From Owenia fusiformis (lineage: Eukaryota > Annelida > Polychaeta > Sabellida > Oweniidae), in contig CAIIXF020000009.1 of the NCBI GenBank assembly GCA_903813345.2, forward strand, positions 34,963,759-35,023,758: a DNA stretch of 60,000 nucleotides, written 5' to 3'. Both the position numbers and the translations under genes were made by a program. Below, one piece after another: positions 10,274 to 21,255 of this stretch. The notes beneath the pieces are model-generated. The model searched no databases and was not told where the DNA came from. It saw nothing but the letters and a program-made list of their open reading frames with translations. Positions within the stretch are counted from its first letter, which is position 1, and every line of letters starts with the position of its first letter.

Positions 10274-12500
10274 CACAAATCTAGTGATAATTAGACTCCA
10301 GATGAAATCTGGAGTCTATTGCTTTTGCCAGTTTTCTTTTTTATTATTATTCTTTCAGAATCTTCCTCCTTCCCAGATTTCTCACCAACTAGAAGAGTTT
10401 ACTTTAAGCTGCTTTCATGATCAACTAGGGAAAGTACCTGGGATGATGGGAAATTAGGTCAAATTTTTATCTAGGTCAAAGGTCAAGAACTAGGTCAAAT
10501 CAAGGTCAAATCAACATTCTGTCAATTATCTTCGTTGTTGTTTGTCGTTACTACTTCATCTTAGATTCAACATGTAGCTTAGAAAAAAACAAATCGAGAA
10601 TGTGCAGTGCCATCTGTTTTTTGATTACTCTTAGCGATTTTGAGATATGGCGTCCTGAAAGTAGGTCAAAACCAAAAAGTTCTCCAAGTTTAACATATGA
10701 GCTATGAAATAAGGGTAAAACTTTCTCAGGAATCCGAATCTGCAAATCAAATTTTGATCCGACTTCCCGTTCGGAAGTTATGGTGTTTTGAAAGCTCAAA
10801 AATCGCTAAATTTCAAATTTGGTGCCCATGTTAAGTCAATGGGAAAAAATATTTTTTTGAAATGAAAAATACGAAATATAGACTGAGTTCAGCTAAATAT
10901 AATGAAAGCTTTTAAAAGGAGGGGACCTCAAAAGCCATCTAGCTTGAAAATTTGGACACCAAAATGCCTAGGTCAAAATCTAGGTCAAATTCAAAATTTT
11001 TCTTTATTTTTGCGATTCTGACACTACACTTTAATTATATTCTTCGAAATTTTGTATATATGTAGCCAAGAGTGTGCTAATAGTGTTAGCCTTTTGCCGT
11101 CAAAAAGTATTTTGACCCACTTTTGAGATATGGTGTCCCAAAAGTAGGTCAAAATTTCTTCAAATTTAACGTATGAGTTATGAATTAAGGGTAGAATTTT
11201 ATCAGGAATCCGAATCTGCAAACCAAATTTCGATTCGACTTCCTGTTTGGAAGTTATGGTGTTTTGAAAGCTCAAAAATCACTAAATTTGCTGCCCCATG
11301 TTATGTCAATGGGAAAAAAGATTTTTTTGAAGTGTAAAATACGCGATATAGACTGAGTACAGCTTAATATAATGAAAGCCTATTAAAGAAGGGGACCTCG
11401 AACGCTACTTAGCTTCAAAATTTGGACACCAAAATCCCTAGGTTAAAATCTAGGTCAAATTCATAGTTTTTCCTTATTTTTGCGATTCTGACACTATATT
11501 CAAATGATTTGCTTTAAAATTTTGTATACAGGTAGCAAAGAGTATGCCTTTTGCCGTCAGAAAGTATTTTGACCCACTTTTGAGATATGGTGTCCGAAAT
11601 TTTTTCTCAGGAATCCAAATCTGCAAACCAAATTTCGATCCGACTTCTTGTTCTGAAGTTATGGCGTTTTGAAATCTCAAAAATCGCTAAATTTGGTGCC
11701 CCATGTTAAATCAATGGGACCGAATAATTTTTTGAAGTGTAAAAATACGAGATATAGAATGAGTACAGCTAAACATAATGAAAGCCCATAAAAGAAGGGG
11801 ACCTCAAAAGCTACGTTCCTTCAAAATTTGGACACCAAAATACCAAGATCAAAATCTAGGTCAAATTCTTAGTTTTTTCTTATTTTTGCAATTCGGACAC
11901 TACACTTCAATGATATTCTTCGAAATTTTGTATACATGTAGCAAAGAGTGTGCTTATAATGTTAACTTTTTGCCGTCAATAAGTTTTTTGACCCACTTTT
12001 GAGATATGGTGATCGAAATGTAGGTCAAAATAAAAAGTTCTCCAAATTTAACGTATGAGTTATGAATTAGGGGTAGAATTTCCTAAGGAATCCGGATCTG
12101 AAATTAAACTTCCAATCCGACCCCCGTTAAGATTCTAAGCCATTTTGAAGTTTGAAATTCGCACTTGCCAGTATTCACGATGCAGATTGATCAAATAAAC
12201 TTTCAAAAATTCCTACATACCCTACTTTACCTCCCTACCTACTCAGCTACTTATTTGACTACTTACTCAATTGCTTAATTAGTTATTACTTACTTAGCTA
12301 CTTACTCAGCTACTAACTCAGGTACTTACTCAGCTACCAACTCAGCTTTTACCCAGTTACTTACTCAGCTACTTACTCAACTACTACTAAGGTACTTACT
12401 CAGCTAATTACTCAGTTACTTACCCAGCTCTTTACTGATCTATCTAGGTCAAATAAATCTGGAGTCTTAAATTGTACTTGTTCAATTTCACAAATCTAGT
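10274..12500. mobile_element. 2.2-kb repeat-built insertion with 12-bp target duplication
   Basis: CACAAATCTAGT occurs exactly at 10274-10285 and 12489-12500 and looks like a target-site duplication. The insert starts with a hairpin (agactccagat/atctggagtct, 10293-10317), and the same atctggagtct recurs at its far end (12457-12467). The interior is about 3.5 diverged tandem units of 410-475 bp (phrases ttttgcgattctgacactac, gttatggtgttttgaaagc, ccatgttaagtcaatggg). It ends in a ~200-bp array of a 12-bp unit (ttactcagctac, about 12225-12430). No transposase or reverse transcriptase is present. Confidence 0.65.
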
Positions 12501-12551
12501 TACATCTATTCCAACTGATTTACAATAAAGCCACACGCCTCCTCTTTCCAA

Positions 12552-13135
12552 TGATATGTCATTTGTTCATATGACCATGGACCACTGAATAATCATTGTT
12601 TCTTCGCACATTGGTGAAATGCCCTTGTGCCAAGTTTGAACATCCTAATTCAACTGATCCTTATTATGCAATCAGGTCAATCATTGTGCAATTGGGGATG
12701 GGGATTAACTTTTGATGACAAGACTTACATGACATACATATCAGACTTATATCTACTAAGAAAAACGATTTCACTTAATGTATTTATCGGTATCCATGAT
12801 AGTTTAGCTAACAGCACATCACACATGGAAAAAAGAAGTGGCATTATTAAGTCAGTTAAAGTTTTTTCGTTATCTTATGAATGATTACTCATGCAATCTA
12901 TATTCCACGTCCATCATTTCTCTGCAAGTAGATATTGGCTCACCTTTTCATGTCACGCAAAGCTTTTTGAATCATTTGTGGGTTCTGGCAGAGATCAGCA
13001 GCCTCATTGAGATTGGTGATTCTCTGTCGTAGTGAACAATGTTTTAGATTTGGTCCAGAGCAGATTTTGGACCATTGTGCAAAAGGAATGATTATTCGGT
13101 GGTCCATGGTCATATATGAATAAATGACTTATATG
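12552..13135. mobile_element. Terminal-inverted-repeat element, ~580 bp
   Basis: The left end (atgtcatttgttcatatgac, then catggaccac, gaataatcatt) pairs with the right end, whose reverse complement reads aagtcatttattcatatatg, catggaccac, gaataatcatt. Arms are about 70 bp. The interior is non-coding apart from short open frames on the plus strand that I do not recognise. Confidence 0.7.
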
Positions 13136-13339
13136 GCTTATATTGTCGTCTTAGCCAATGTTATCAAAATGTGATCTGTTTTTTATTTCAAAAAGTGATT
13201 TTTGAAGAACATTTTGCTCGAAAAATAATGAATTTATTCAAAACTAAATTTAAGAGGTATATCTTTTAATAAGCAATAATTCATATCAATGCATAACATT
13301 CATCCTCGCATATTTTTTGTCGAAAAAAATTATAAGATT

Positions 13340-14046
13340 CAGAGGCGTAGCTAGCCCATTTTGCGAGTGTACGCCCGTATGATTTCCCGGTTTTATCAAA
13401 ATTAACAAAACGATGGTTCCATAAAATAGGAAGATCCCGGGTGTTCAGAAGATAGAGGACACACTTAACACTCTTAATTCAATGAAGGAAATATGTATTG
13501 TTTGATCATTTTGATCATTTTTAAAGGGATTGAATTAACTGTATTAACAGATAATGAAATATTATTATTTTTCTGTGTTTGTTTTTATCTAGCTCACAAG
13601 ATGATTAACAATAAAAGAACAGTTACACGACCGTCTCAACTCCATTTCGGATCTTAACAACCTTTTTTTGCATTTGCGAACATGTCAATAACAGTATCAA
13701 TGTTTATATCCTGATCCCTTTGGATATGTATCATGGCCAAGGAAAAAGTCTTTCCTCGTTCATTGTGGAACGCAAGTATGACTTAATGCGTTTCAAACTG
13801 CTAAAAACTCAACTGAAACGAAATAAAATTCTCTAATTATCAGTAGCTAACTGATTCAAAACAAAGAAAATGAAATAATCGAGAACTTTTTTATTTATTA
13901 ACACGAGTCTTCATAGATCTCCTATCGATTTCTATCTCTTGGTGAAATATTTATTTTTCATCACAATTAATCAGGTAAATTTTATTTTTCCTTAAAATTT
14001 GAGAGTACGCATGGGCGTACTTGGCGTACACGTAGCTACGCCACTG
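13340..14046. mobile_element. hAT-like non-autonomous transposon, 707 bp
   Basis: The termini are CAGAGGCGTAGCTAGCC and the complement of CAGTGGCGTAGCTACG, a terminus typical of hAT-type elements in many animals. The pentamer AGATT stands immediately outside both ends (13335-13339 and 14047-14051), suggesting a 5-bp target duplication. The subterminal regions also pair imperfectly (gtgtacgcccgta / gtacgcccatgcgtac). No transposase frame. Confidence 0.7.
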
Positions 14047-14254
14047 AGATTGGTTGATAAATTAGCAAGAAATCAATTTATTCATGCATGACAGTGGTTC
14101 AAAAAATGCATTTTAAAATGTTAGCGCTCATAGTACCAATGGTACAATTATATCTAAAACATAATATATTTTTCTATTCAACCTAGTTAGACAATAAACA
14201 TTTTTTTATTTCGAAAGATTAGCATATTTAGAAGATTGGTATAGAAAAAATTAA

Positions 14255-14969
14255 AAAAATTAGTACCGTGGGTACTGGGCTCACATGGCGTTGCTCAAAA
14301 GTGAAAATAAAAAAAACGGATATATTTTTTTTCAGATTTTTTGTGACAAAATTATTTCATACAACTACTCTTTACAAAGACATGGCTTTTTACAATGCAG
14401 GACACCTGAGCTTATTTGTAAAGCTAGGAAATGGGCTAAAAGTGAATTTCCCGAGACAAAAATGGTGGCCATTTTGAAAATAGGCGAGATTTTGAAGCAG
14501 GAGTCACAGTTTTTTTTTCTTTATTGATGTTGAACAAAAATATTTTAAATCGGGAATCCTATCTACAGAGGATTTAAAAAGAGCCAAGTGTTGACAGACA
14601 GAGGTTTTAAAACTTGCCACTATTTTGGACTGACTGAGAGACAGATGGACAAATTAATGTTAACTAAAATGGCTGAAAATAAAAAAATGGATATAATGTT
14701 TTGCCGATTTTTTGTAACAAAATTATTTCATATATCTACTCTTTACATTGACATGGATTTTTACAATGTAGGACACCTGAAATTATTTGTAAAGCTAGGA
14801 AATGGGTCAAAAGTGAATTTCGCGAGACAAAAATGGCGGCCATTTTGAAAATAGGCGAGCTTTTTAACCAGGAGTCATAGGGGAGTTTACTGTATTGATG
14901 TTGAACAGAAATAACTTAAAACAGGAATCCTATCGACAGAGGTTTTAAAACGTGCCACTATTGTTGACG

Positions 14970-15000
<31 letters not shown>

Positions 15001-15045
15001 AGACAAGTGAGCGATTGCAAAAGCTCACCATGTGAGCTAATAATA
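14255..15045. repeat. Two diverged ~330-bp direct repeats ending in a GACA/GACG microsatellite
   Basis: 14330-14550 and 14690-14960 share blocks such as acaaaattatttcatac, acatggatttttacaatg, aagctaggaaatggg and aatggcggccattttgaaaa. The second copy ends in (gacagac/gacggac)n at 14966-15005, followed by gcgattgcaaaagctcacca. The short open frames at 14268-14848 are the two copies of the same repeat, not a gene. Confidence 0.65.
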
Positions 15046-15093
15046 AAAAGAAGGGAAATAAAAATCAAAATAGATTTTTGCCAAACATTTCCT

Positions 15094-15903
15094 AAACAAG
15101 GCATCAACATGACAAAATGTCACCACCTAGTTTCTCACAATATTATTAGTTCAATCTTAAGTCAGATTTGAATTTCTGAGAACTTGTAGATGATTTTGAA
15201 AATTAAAAATGATTTTGTAAAATAATTGGTCAATTTGAAGCAAGTTGAAAAAATACCCTTTTTTGACCCTGAGAAAGTCATTAAAGGTGAAATCTGAAAT
15301 ATAAAGTCAGATTTGAACTTCTGAGAACTTGTAAATGATTTTGAAAAAAACTTGGTCAATTTGAAGCAGGTTGAAAAATACCTTTTTGACCTTGAGAAGG
15401 TCATTGAAGGTCTAATACATTTTTGACCTTGAGAATGTCATTGAAGGTCAAATCTATAGTCAGATTTGAACTTTGAGAACTTCTACCTGCGATTTTGGAA
15501 AAAATTGGTCAATTTGAACCAAGTTAAAAAAGACCTCTTTGACTTAATTTTACCTTGAGAAGGTCAAATCTCAAATCTAAAGTCAGATTTGAACTTCTGA
15601 TAACTTGTAGATGATTTTGAAAAATGGTCAATTTGGAGCAAGTTGAGAAAAGACCCCTTTGACCTTTTTACCTTGAAAAGGTCACATAAGGTCAAACCTT
15701 AAATGCACAGGCAGATTTGAACATCTGAAAATTGAGGAGGATTTTGAAAAAAAATTGAAGTCAGTCCACAGTATTTGTTAAGTTATTGGAAGTTTTAAGA
15801 ATTTGTTACAGATTCCAACCACTGATTGCCAACCACCGTCACCAAAAAATGGAGACCATAACAATATACAATATGTCACCACTTTTTGGTGGTGCCATAA
15901 AAT
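15094..15903 (+). mobile_element. Long member of the TGTCACCACC-ended family
   Basis: The left end reads aacaaggcatcaacatg then TGTCACCACC. The right end reads atgtcaccacttttt and ggtggtgccataaa. The interior (about 15160-15760) is tandem ~110-140-bp units (cagatttgaacttctgagaa, ttggtcaatttgaag, gaccttgagaaggtca). A second long member lies at 17284-17886 in the same orientation. Confidence 0.7.
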
Positions 15904-16288
15904 AGGTTTATGTTTCAAATGTCATTGAAGTTGAATGAAAGGTCAAATCTGACGTTCATGGTCATATATAGTGTTGCTTCAAGACCCTGGGGGGGGGGTG
16001 TAGATGATTTGTTTTTAACTGACCTTGAACATTTGTGGAAGCCTTTTTGTCATCATCAACTCTTGTATTTTTTTATCAAGAAAATAAACATACACACGTG
16101 TCCTTTTAATTTAAAATGTATTTGTAATGTAATTTATTTCAATTTGCCTACTTACTAACAATCAATAATGAATCAATTGTATAAACAATTAATACAATAA
16201 AAGTATTGCACATTCAAAAAGAGAAACCTTTAAAATAATGTACATGTATTCCCAAAATATGACACTATACCACTGTTTACATCCTAAT

Positions 16289-16385
16289 ACAGTTAAACCT
16301 GTACAGTGGAAAACCTTTATAACTTAAGTGGAAGACCTTCAATTGCGACGTATCAAAGGTACTCCACTTATACAGGCTTTACTGG
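16289..16385. mobile_element. Pogo-type MITE remnant
   Basis: cagttaaacctgtacagtgg pairs with a far end of the form ccacttatacaggctttactg. The CAGT-AAACCTGT terminus resembles that of pogo/Tigger-derived MITEs. Related fragments occur at 24311-24395, 43605-43772, 46549-46752 and 55345-55425. Confidence 0.5.
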
Positions 16386-16585
16386 ACAGTAATCTTTAAT
16401 TCATTTGAAGCAATGAAGCGCCATAAATACCATGATTCACCATTGGCTTAGTTTGTATTACCTTGAAATTTTACCAAAAAGAATTTGCATATGCGTGTTT
16501 ACTGAGCTATTTGTCACGACAATGAAAAGTGCTCACCTCATGAAAATACAGGGAATGCCACACCAGTGACCTCTGTAACTCAACA

Positions 16586-16660
16586 AGGCATTAATATGCA
16601 TAATAACACCACCTGCCATTTTTACAGATACCGACTGCTGAACACCTTAGACCTTTTACA
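16586..16660 (+). repeat. Left-end fragment of the TGTCACCACC family
   Basis: aacaaggcattaatatgcat, then aacaccacctgcca, matches the left part of the family. No right end follows. A G-homopolymer of about 17 lies nearby at 16987-17003. Confidence 0.6.
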
Positions 16661-17283
16661 GTTTTATTCTAAAATGCTCCCCAAAGTGTAGATGAAATGA
16701 GCAACATTATAACTGAAAATTTTTAATAAATACAACATGATTTATATGGCATTTCCCTACTTCACCAATCAAAGATTTGATGATTATGAATAAATATAAT
16801 TTCACAGTTTTTGATATGAATATAACCATTATCTAACACAGTAGGATCACATCCCCCATATTGAGTGGAACTTACATTACAATTTATAAAAATAAACTAT
16901 TGAACTATACGATTTAAACTTCCTGTTCTTCAGGTTGTTTTAGGAATGATGTCCAAATGTCAACAGTTATGTTAAGTTTATTTTTTAAGGGGGGGGGGGG
17001 GGAATGCCAATTTCTTTTTTTTACAAAAATCGAGGAGTTTTAACACAATGAAATTAACTTAATTTCACATTTGGACGCCATTCCTACATATTGCATATTA
17101 AACATGTAGTATTTTATTAAAACCTAAGAAATAGATATAAAACTTATTTACAACTAATGTAAAATATTGATTCAGTTTCATGACATTCACTCACGTCACT
17201 ACACTGTTCAACCCTCCATGTTTCACAATAAAACCCACAAGGTCAAATCTACAAAAATACTTCTTCTTTAAGATACACTGTTG

Positions 17284-17886
17284 AAACAAGGCATTAACAT
17301 GACAAAATGTCACCACCTAGTTGCTCATAATATTATTAGTTCAATCTAAAGTCAGATTTGAACTTCTGGGAACTTGTAGATGATTTTGAAAATTAAAATT
17401 GGTCAACTTAAAGTTGAAAAAGACCTTTTTGTCAAATATTTTTAGGTCAAATATATAGTTAGATTTGAACTTTTGAGAACTTCCAGATTTTTTTGAAAAA
17501 TTGGTCAATTTTATTTTTGACATTTTTTTTACCTTGAGAAGGTCAATAGAGTTCAAATCTAAAGTCACATTTGAACTTTTGATAACTTGTAGATGATTTT
17601 GAAAAAAATCATCAATTTGAATGAAGTTGAAAAAATACCCTTTTGACCTTTTTTACCTTGAAAAGGTCACTGACGGTCAAATCTTAAATATAAAATCAGA
17701 TTTGAATTTCTGAAAATTTGTAGATGATTTTGAAAATACTGAAGTCAGTATAAACGGTATTTGTTAAGTAATTGGAAGTTTAAGAATTTAACCACCAACC
17801 ACCAACCACCAACCGTCAATCGCCGATCGCCAACCACCATCACAAAAAACGGAGATGTCACCACTTTTTTGGTGGTGACATAATAA
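17284..17886 (+). mobile_element. Second long member of the TGTCACCACC-ended family
   Basis: Same left end as 15094-15160, nearly base for base through ataatattattagttcaatc. The internal units (cagatttgaactt, aacttgtagatgattttga) are the same. There is a short accaaccaccaacc run near 17800, and the right end is ggtggtgacataa. Confidence 0.75.
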
Positions 17887-17889
17887 AAT

Positions 17890-18480
17890 TGTTTCCGAGT
17901 TGGAGCTGATGTTCAAATTCAACCTTAGAATGAGAACAATACAGCTAGTTCTAGGGTCAAGGTCAAAATATCAATGTTGTCCCAAAACTATGTTTGAACC
18001 TTCTTATCTTATATTGTTTAAGGCCATAATACTTTAATTACATTGAAACAATACCAAGCTCCCTCACAGTATCCATATAACAAGTATTGTAGACATAAAA
18101 GTAAAGTTTTATTAGGAATGCTAAAATCATGCGTCACCCTATACTTATTTGTTTAGGCAACAATACATTCATTACATTGAAACAATACAAAGCTCCCTCA
18201 GTTTAACAATTATTGTAGACATTGCAATGATTCCACAAAATGTCAAATCATTAGCAGTGTAAAGAGAAAGTTTTAATTGGAATGTTAAAATCTATAAATA
18301 TATACACTATATTGCATGTCATCACAAGGCATACATCCAAGGCACACAGTTCATGCAGTTGTCTTCATTTCTTGTTTTTGTGATTGGTTCTATTAGTGAT
18401 AGAATGTTACAATATTTTAACATGGTACAAGATATAGTTAAGGTGAAGGATCCAATTTATTGACCCATGTTTTCATGGCA
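17890..18480. other. Intergenic with a duplicated block
   Basis: Block ttacattgaaacaatac followed by aagctccctcac occurs at about 18038-18070 and again near 18172-18205, suggesting an old ~135-bp tandem duplication. Nothing else recognised. Confidence 0.45.
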
Positions 18481-18484
18481 CACT

Positions 18485-19125
18485 ATTATAATTGAGACTC
18501 TACATTTACATTGACTCTCCATTAACAATGAGACTCTCTATTATTAGTGAGACTCTGCATTAACAATGAGACTCCTCATTAACATTGAGACTCTCCATTA
18601 ACATTGGGACTCTCTATTAACATTGACTCTCCATTAACAATGAGACTCTCTATTATCAGTGAGACTCTGCATTAACAATGAGACTCTGCATTATCAGTGA
18701 GACTCTGCATTAACAATGAGACTCTGCATTATCAGTGAGACTCTCCTTTAACATTGAGACTCTCCATTAACATTGGGACTCTCTATTTACATTGACTCTC
18801 CATTAACAATGAGACTCTCTATTATCAGTGAGACTCTGCATTAACAATGAGACTCTGCATTATCAGTGAGACTCTGCATTAACAATGAGACTCTGCATTA
18901 ACATTGAGACTCTCCATTAACCCGCTGTTAACATTGAGAATCTTGACTAACATTGAGACTCTCAATTATTAATAATGAGACTCTCCATTAACATTAAAAT
19001 TTACCATTAACAGACTCTCCATTAACATTGAGACTCTCCATTAACACTGACTCTGCATTAACATTGAGACTCTCTATTAACAATGAGACTCTCCATTAAC
19101 AGTGAAACTCCATTAACACTGAGAC
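18485..19125. repeat. ~20-bp minisatellite with a 169-bp higher-order unit
   Basis: More than 30 units of the form cattaacaatgagactctc alternate between variants (gcattaacaatgagactct, tattatcagtgagactct). A run of about 130 bp starting gggactctctatt at 18607 reappears at 18776, giving a higher-order period of about 169 bp. No conserved spacer/repeat alternation, so not CRISPR. Confidence 0.85.
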
Positions 19126-19441
19126 TGAGAATCATTTGATCACAGTTGTGTATATATTGGTTTACAAATGTGTCTGATGTTTTCGTGTGATTTCTAAGCA
19201 TATGATGAATGTTGATTTTATTTCAGATGGGGCCAATCATACACCTGTTATGACCTCAGATTTTGAAAAATTGTTTTCATTGTTTCACTGAAAACAAACT
19301 CCAAACTTGATGTAGTACATCAAAATTTAAAAGAATCACACATAAGCAACACCCTCAGGCCTGAATCACTTGTATTCAAATTACTTCCCAACTGACTTAT
19401 CCTGTGACAAACCACTCATAAGGAGCACCTGGAAGCACTTA

Positions 19442-20074
19442 CAGGGTGTCTCAAAAGTATGGGCCCCCCTAGGCAGACATATACCAGTGTCGTCATAGTA
19501 TGTGTCATATATCATTTTAAAGCTTATCCAAAGTTACATTGATTCACCAAGTATCATGGTTCAACTCTCAAATGTGAAAAAATTACAGGCATTTCAAAAT
19601 TTAGTGTTTGGTCAAAATTAAGTTCAATTTTACACCAAATCACTAGTCAATGTGTCCTCCTGGGCCATCTATAACAGCAGCAATCTTTTTTGGGTCGGAT
19701 GGATATTGAGTTGGAAAAAGAGAACGGTGAGGGTAGAAACTCTAAGGAAACTCTTCTAAAGTGCCTTAACAGGTTTTAAGAAGGTTATAAAATTCCAACA
19801 CCGCTATTTGAAGGGCTTTTAAGGTCATATCTGAAAATAATTGTGGGTGTTAACATGGCCAAGGGGGGACTCATTGACTAGTAATGTGGTGTAAAATTGA
19901 ACTTTATTTTGACAAAACACTAACTTTTAAAATGACTGTAACTTTTTACCATTTGGGAGTTAAACCATGATACTTGGCAAATCAATGTAACTTTGGATAA
20001 GCTTTAAAATGATATATGACACATACTATGAGGAATATGTCTGCCTAGGGGGGGCATACTTTCGGGACACCCTG
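19442..20074. mobile_element. Mariner-type MITE, 633 bp
   Basis: It is flanked by TA on both sides. It has ~190-bp terminal inverted repeats beginning CAGGGTGTCTCAAAAGTATG; the right end reads catactttcgggacaccctg. The internal 250 bp has no long open frame. The terminus resembles that of the mariner relic at 5547 only in its first bases (CAGGGTG), so it is a separate subfamily. Confidence 0.8.
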
Positions 20075-20507
20075 TATATACCAACAAATCCTGGATATAA
20101 TCTCATTGCAATGATTCATCGTACTTGATATGTATTTGTGTTTGGTATAACATAAAATCTCTCACAAGACTATATACAATTTGGCTATGTATGAACATCT
20201 GTTCAACATGTATTTGTTAATAAGTTGATTATGTGTAGTGATTGATACAATATATACAATATAATGCTGGTAAGTAGGCCTTAATAAATGAATGGGCTTG
20301 AATCTCGTTGACCCTTCACCTCAGGTATTAAACAATGATCTGTGACATCATAGCCTCTATCTCTCCTTAATTAGTCCCCGATTTAATTAAGCTTTAATAC
20401 AAATTACCAGTTATGAAATATTGATATCTATTGAGTTTTTATTCCAAATATATGAAAATCAATGTTTAACATTTGAGGCAAAACCTTATTTCATTGGAAA
20501 TGCAGAT

Positions 20508-21255
20508 TTATAGCTCAGTGACCAGTTCACTGTACTTCTGAGTTGGAAAAGATTTAGGTGGGTCATTATCAAGCGCATTCATGTTGTTCCAAAACTGTTC
20601 ATTTTGAACAACTGGGGTCAGGCTATTAGCACTACTTGCCTTTTTATGAGGCTTAGAAGGGTTCCCGACTTTGGGACCCCCACCATCAATTGAATCATCC
20701 CCAGGAATGGTGATACTATTTACATCTGCCTGGAGATTATCTCCACTGCCTGCAGTGGTAGCATTCTCCTCAGCAGGTTTGACATTGATGGCATGCACAG
20801 TGGGAGTGCTGCTTTTTTGATCAAGCAGAAGTGCTCCCTCTCCTGGTAAATAAATACTGTCCACTGTCTTTGAGTTCTTACCCTTTGGGTCGGCAACATA
20901 ATCAACCTTTGGGTCGGCAACATAGTCAACCTTAGGCGTGTCCCCATGTGCAGAGTTTACACCAGAAACCTTACTCTCTATTGACAGGGCATCTGTGGAT
21001 GACTTTAATGAATCACCAAGACGAATAGTTGCTCCATTTGGTTGGTCTTCATGCTGCTGGTCCGTATCATCAAACAGTATGATGTTTCCCAAATCCATAT
21101 TCTTCGCCTTCAGTGCAAGTTTGGGTGATTTCTTGATGTTGGCATAAGTTGGATTAGTTACGTAGATATGTGCATCACCATTGTCTGTTTTCAACATTTC
21201 AGCAGTTTGGTGTTCATTCGCATTCGGTTTCTTTTTTTCTTTCAGCACTCCACGT
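20508..21255 (-). CDS. Cadherin terminal exon (exon 23): cytoplasmic tail and stop
   Basis: Encodes 248 residues. Acceptor tttgcag precedes 21255; the frame completes a phase-2 codon. The segment is charged, low in cysteine and disordered-looking. Notable elements are an NPTY motif (TNPTYANIKK), an exact 8-residue duplication (DPKVDYVA twice, about 20935-20884), a Lys-rich start (KEKKKPN) and the C-terminal KYSELVTEL with the PDZ ligand. The upstream in-frame extension to 21422 reads through intron and is not coding. Confidence 0.8.

Noticed and set aside
18485-19125. CRISPR array
   Set aside because: Repeats abut without unique spacers, and the genome is eukaryotic.
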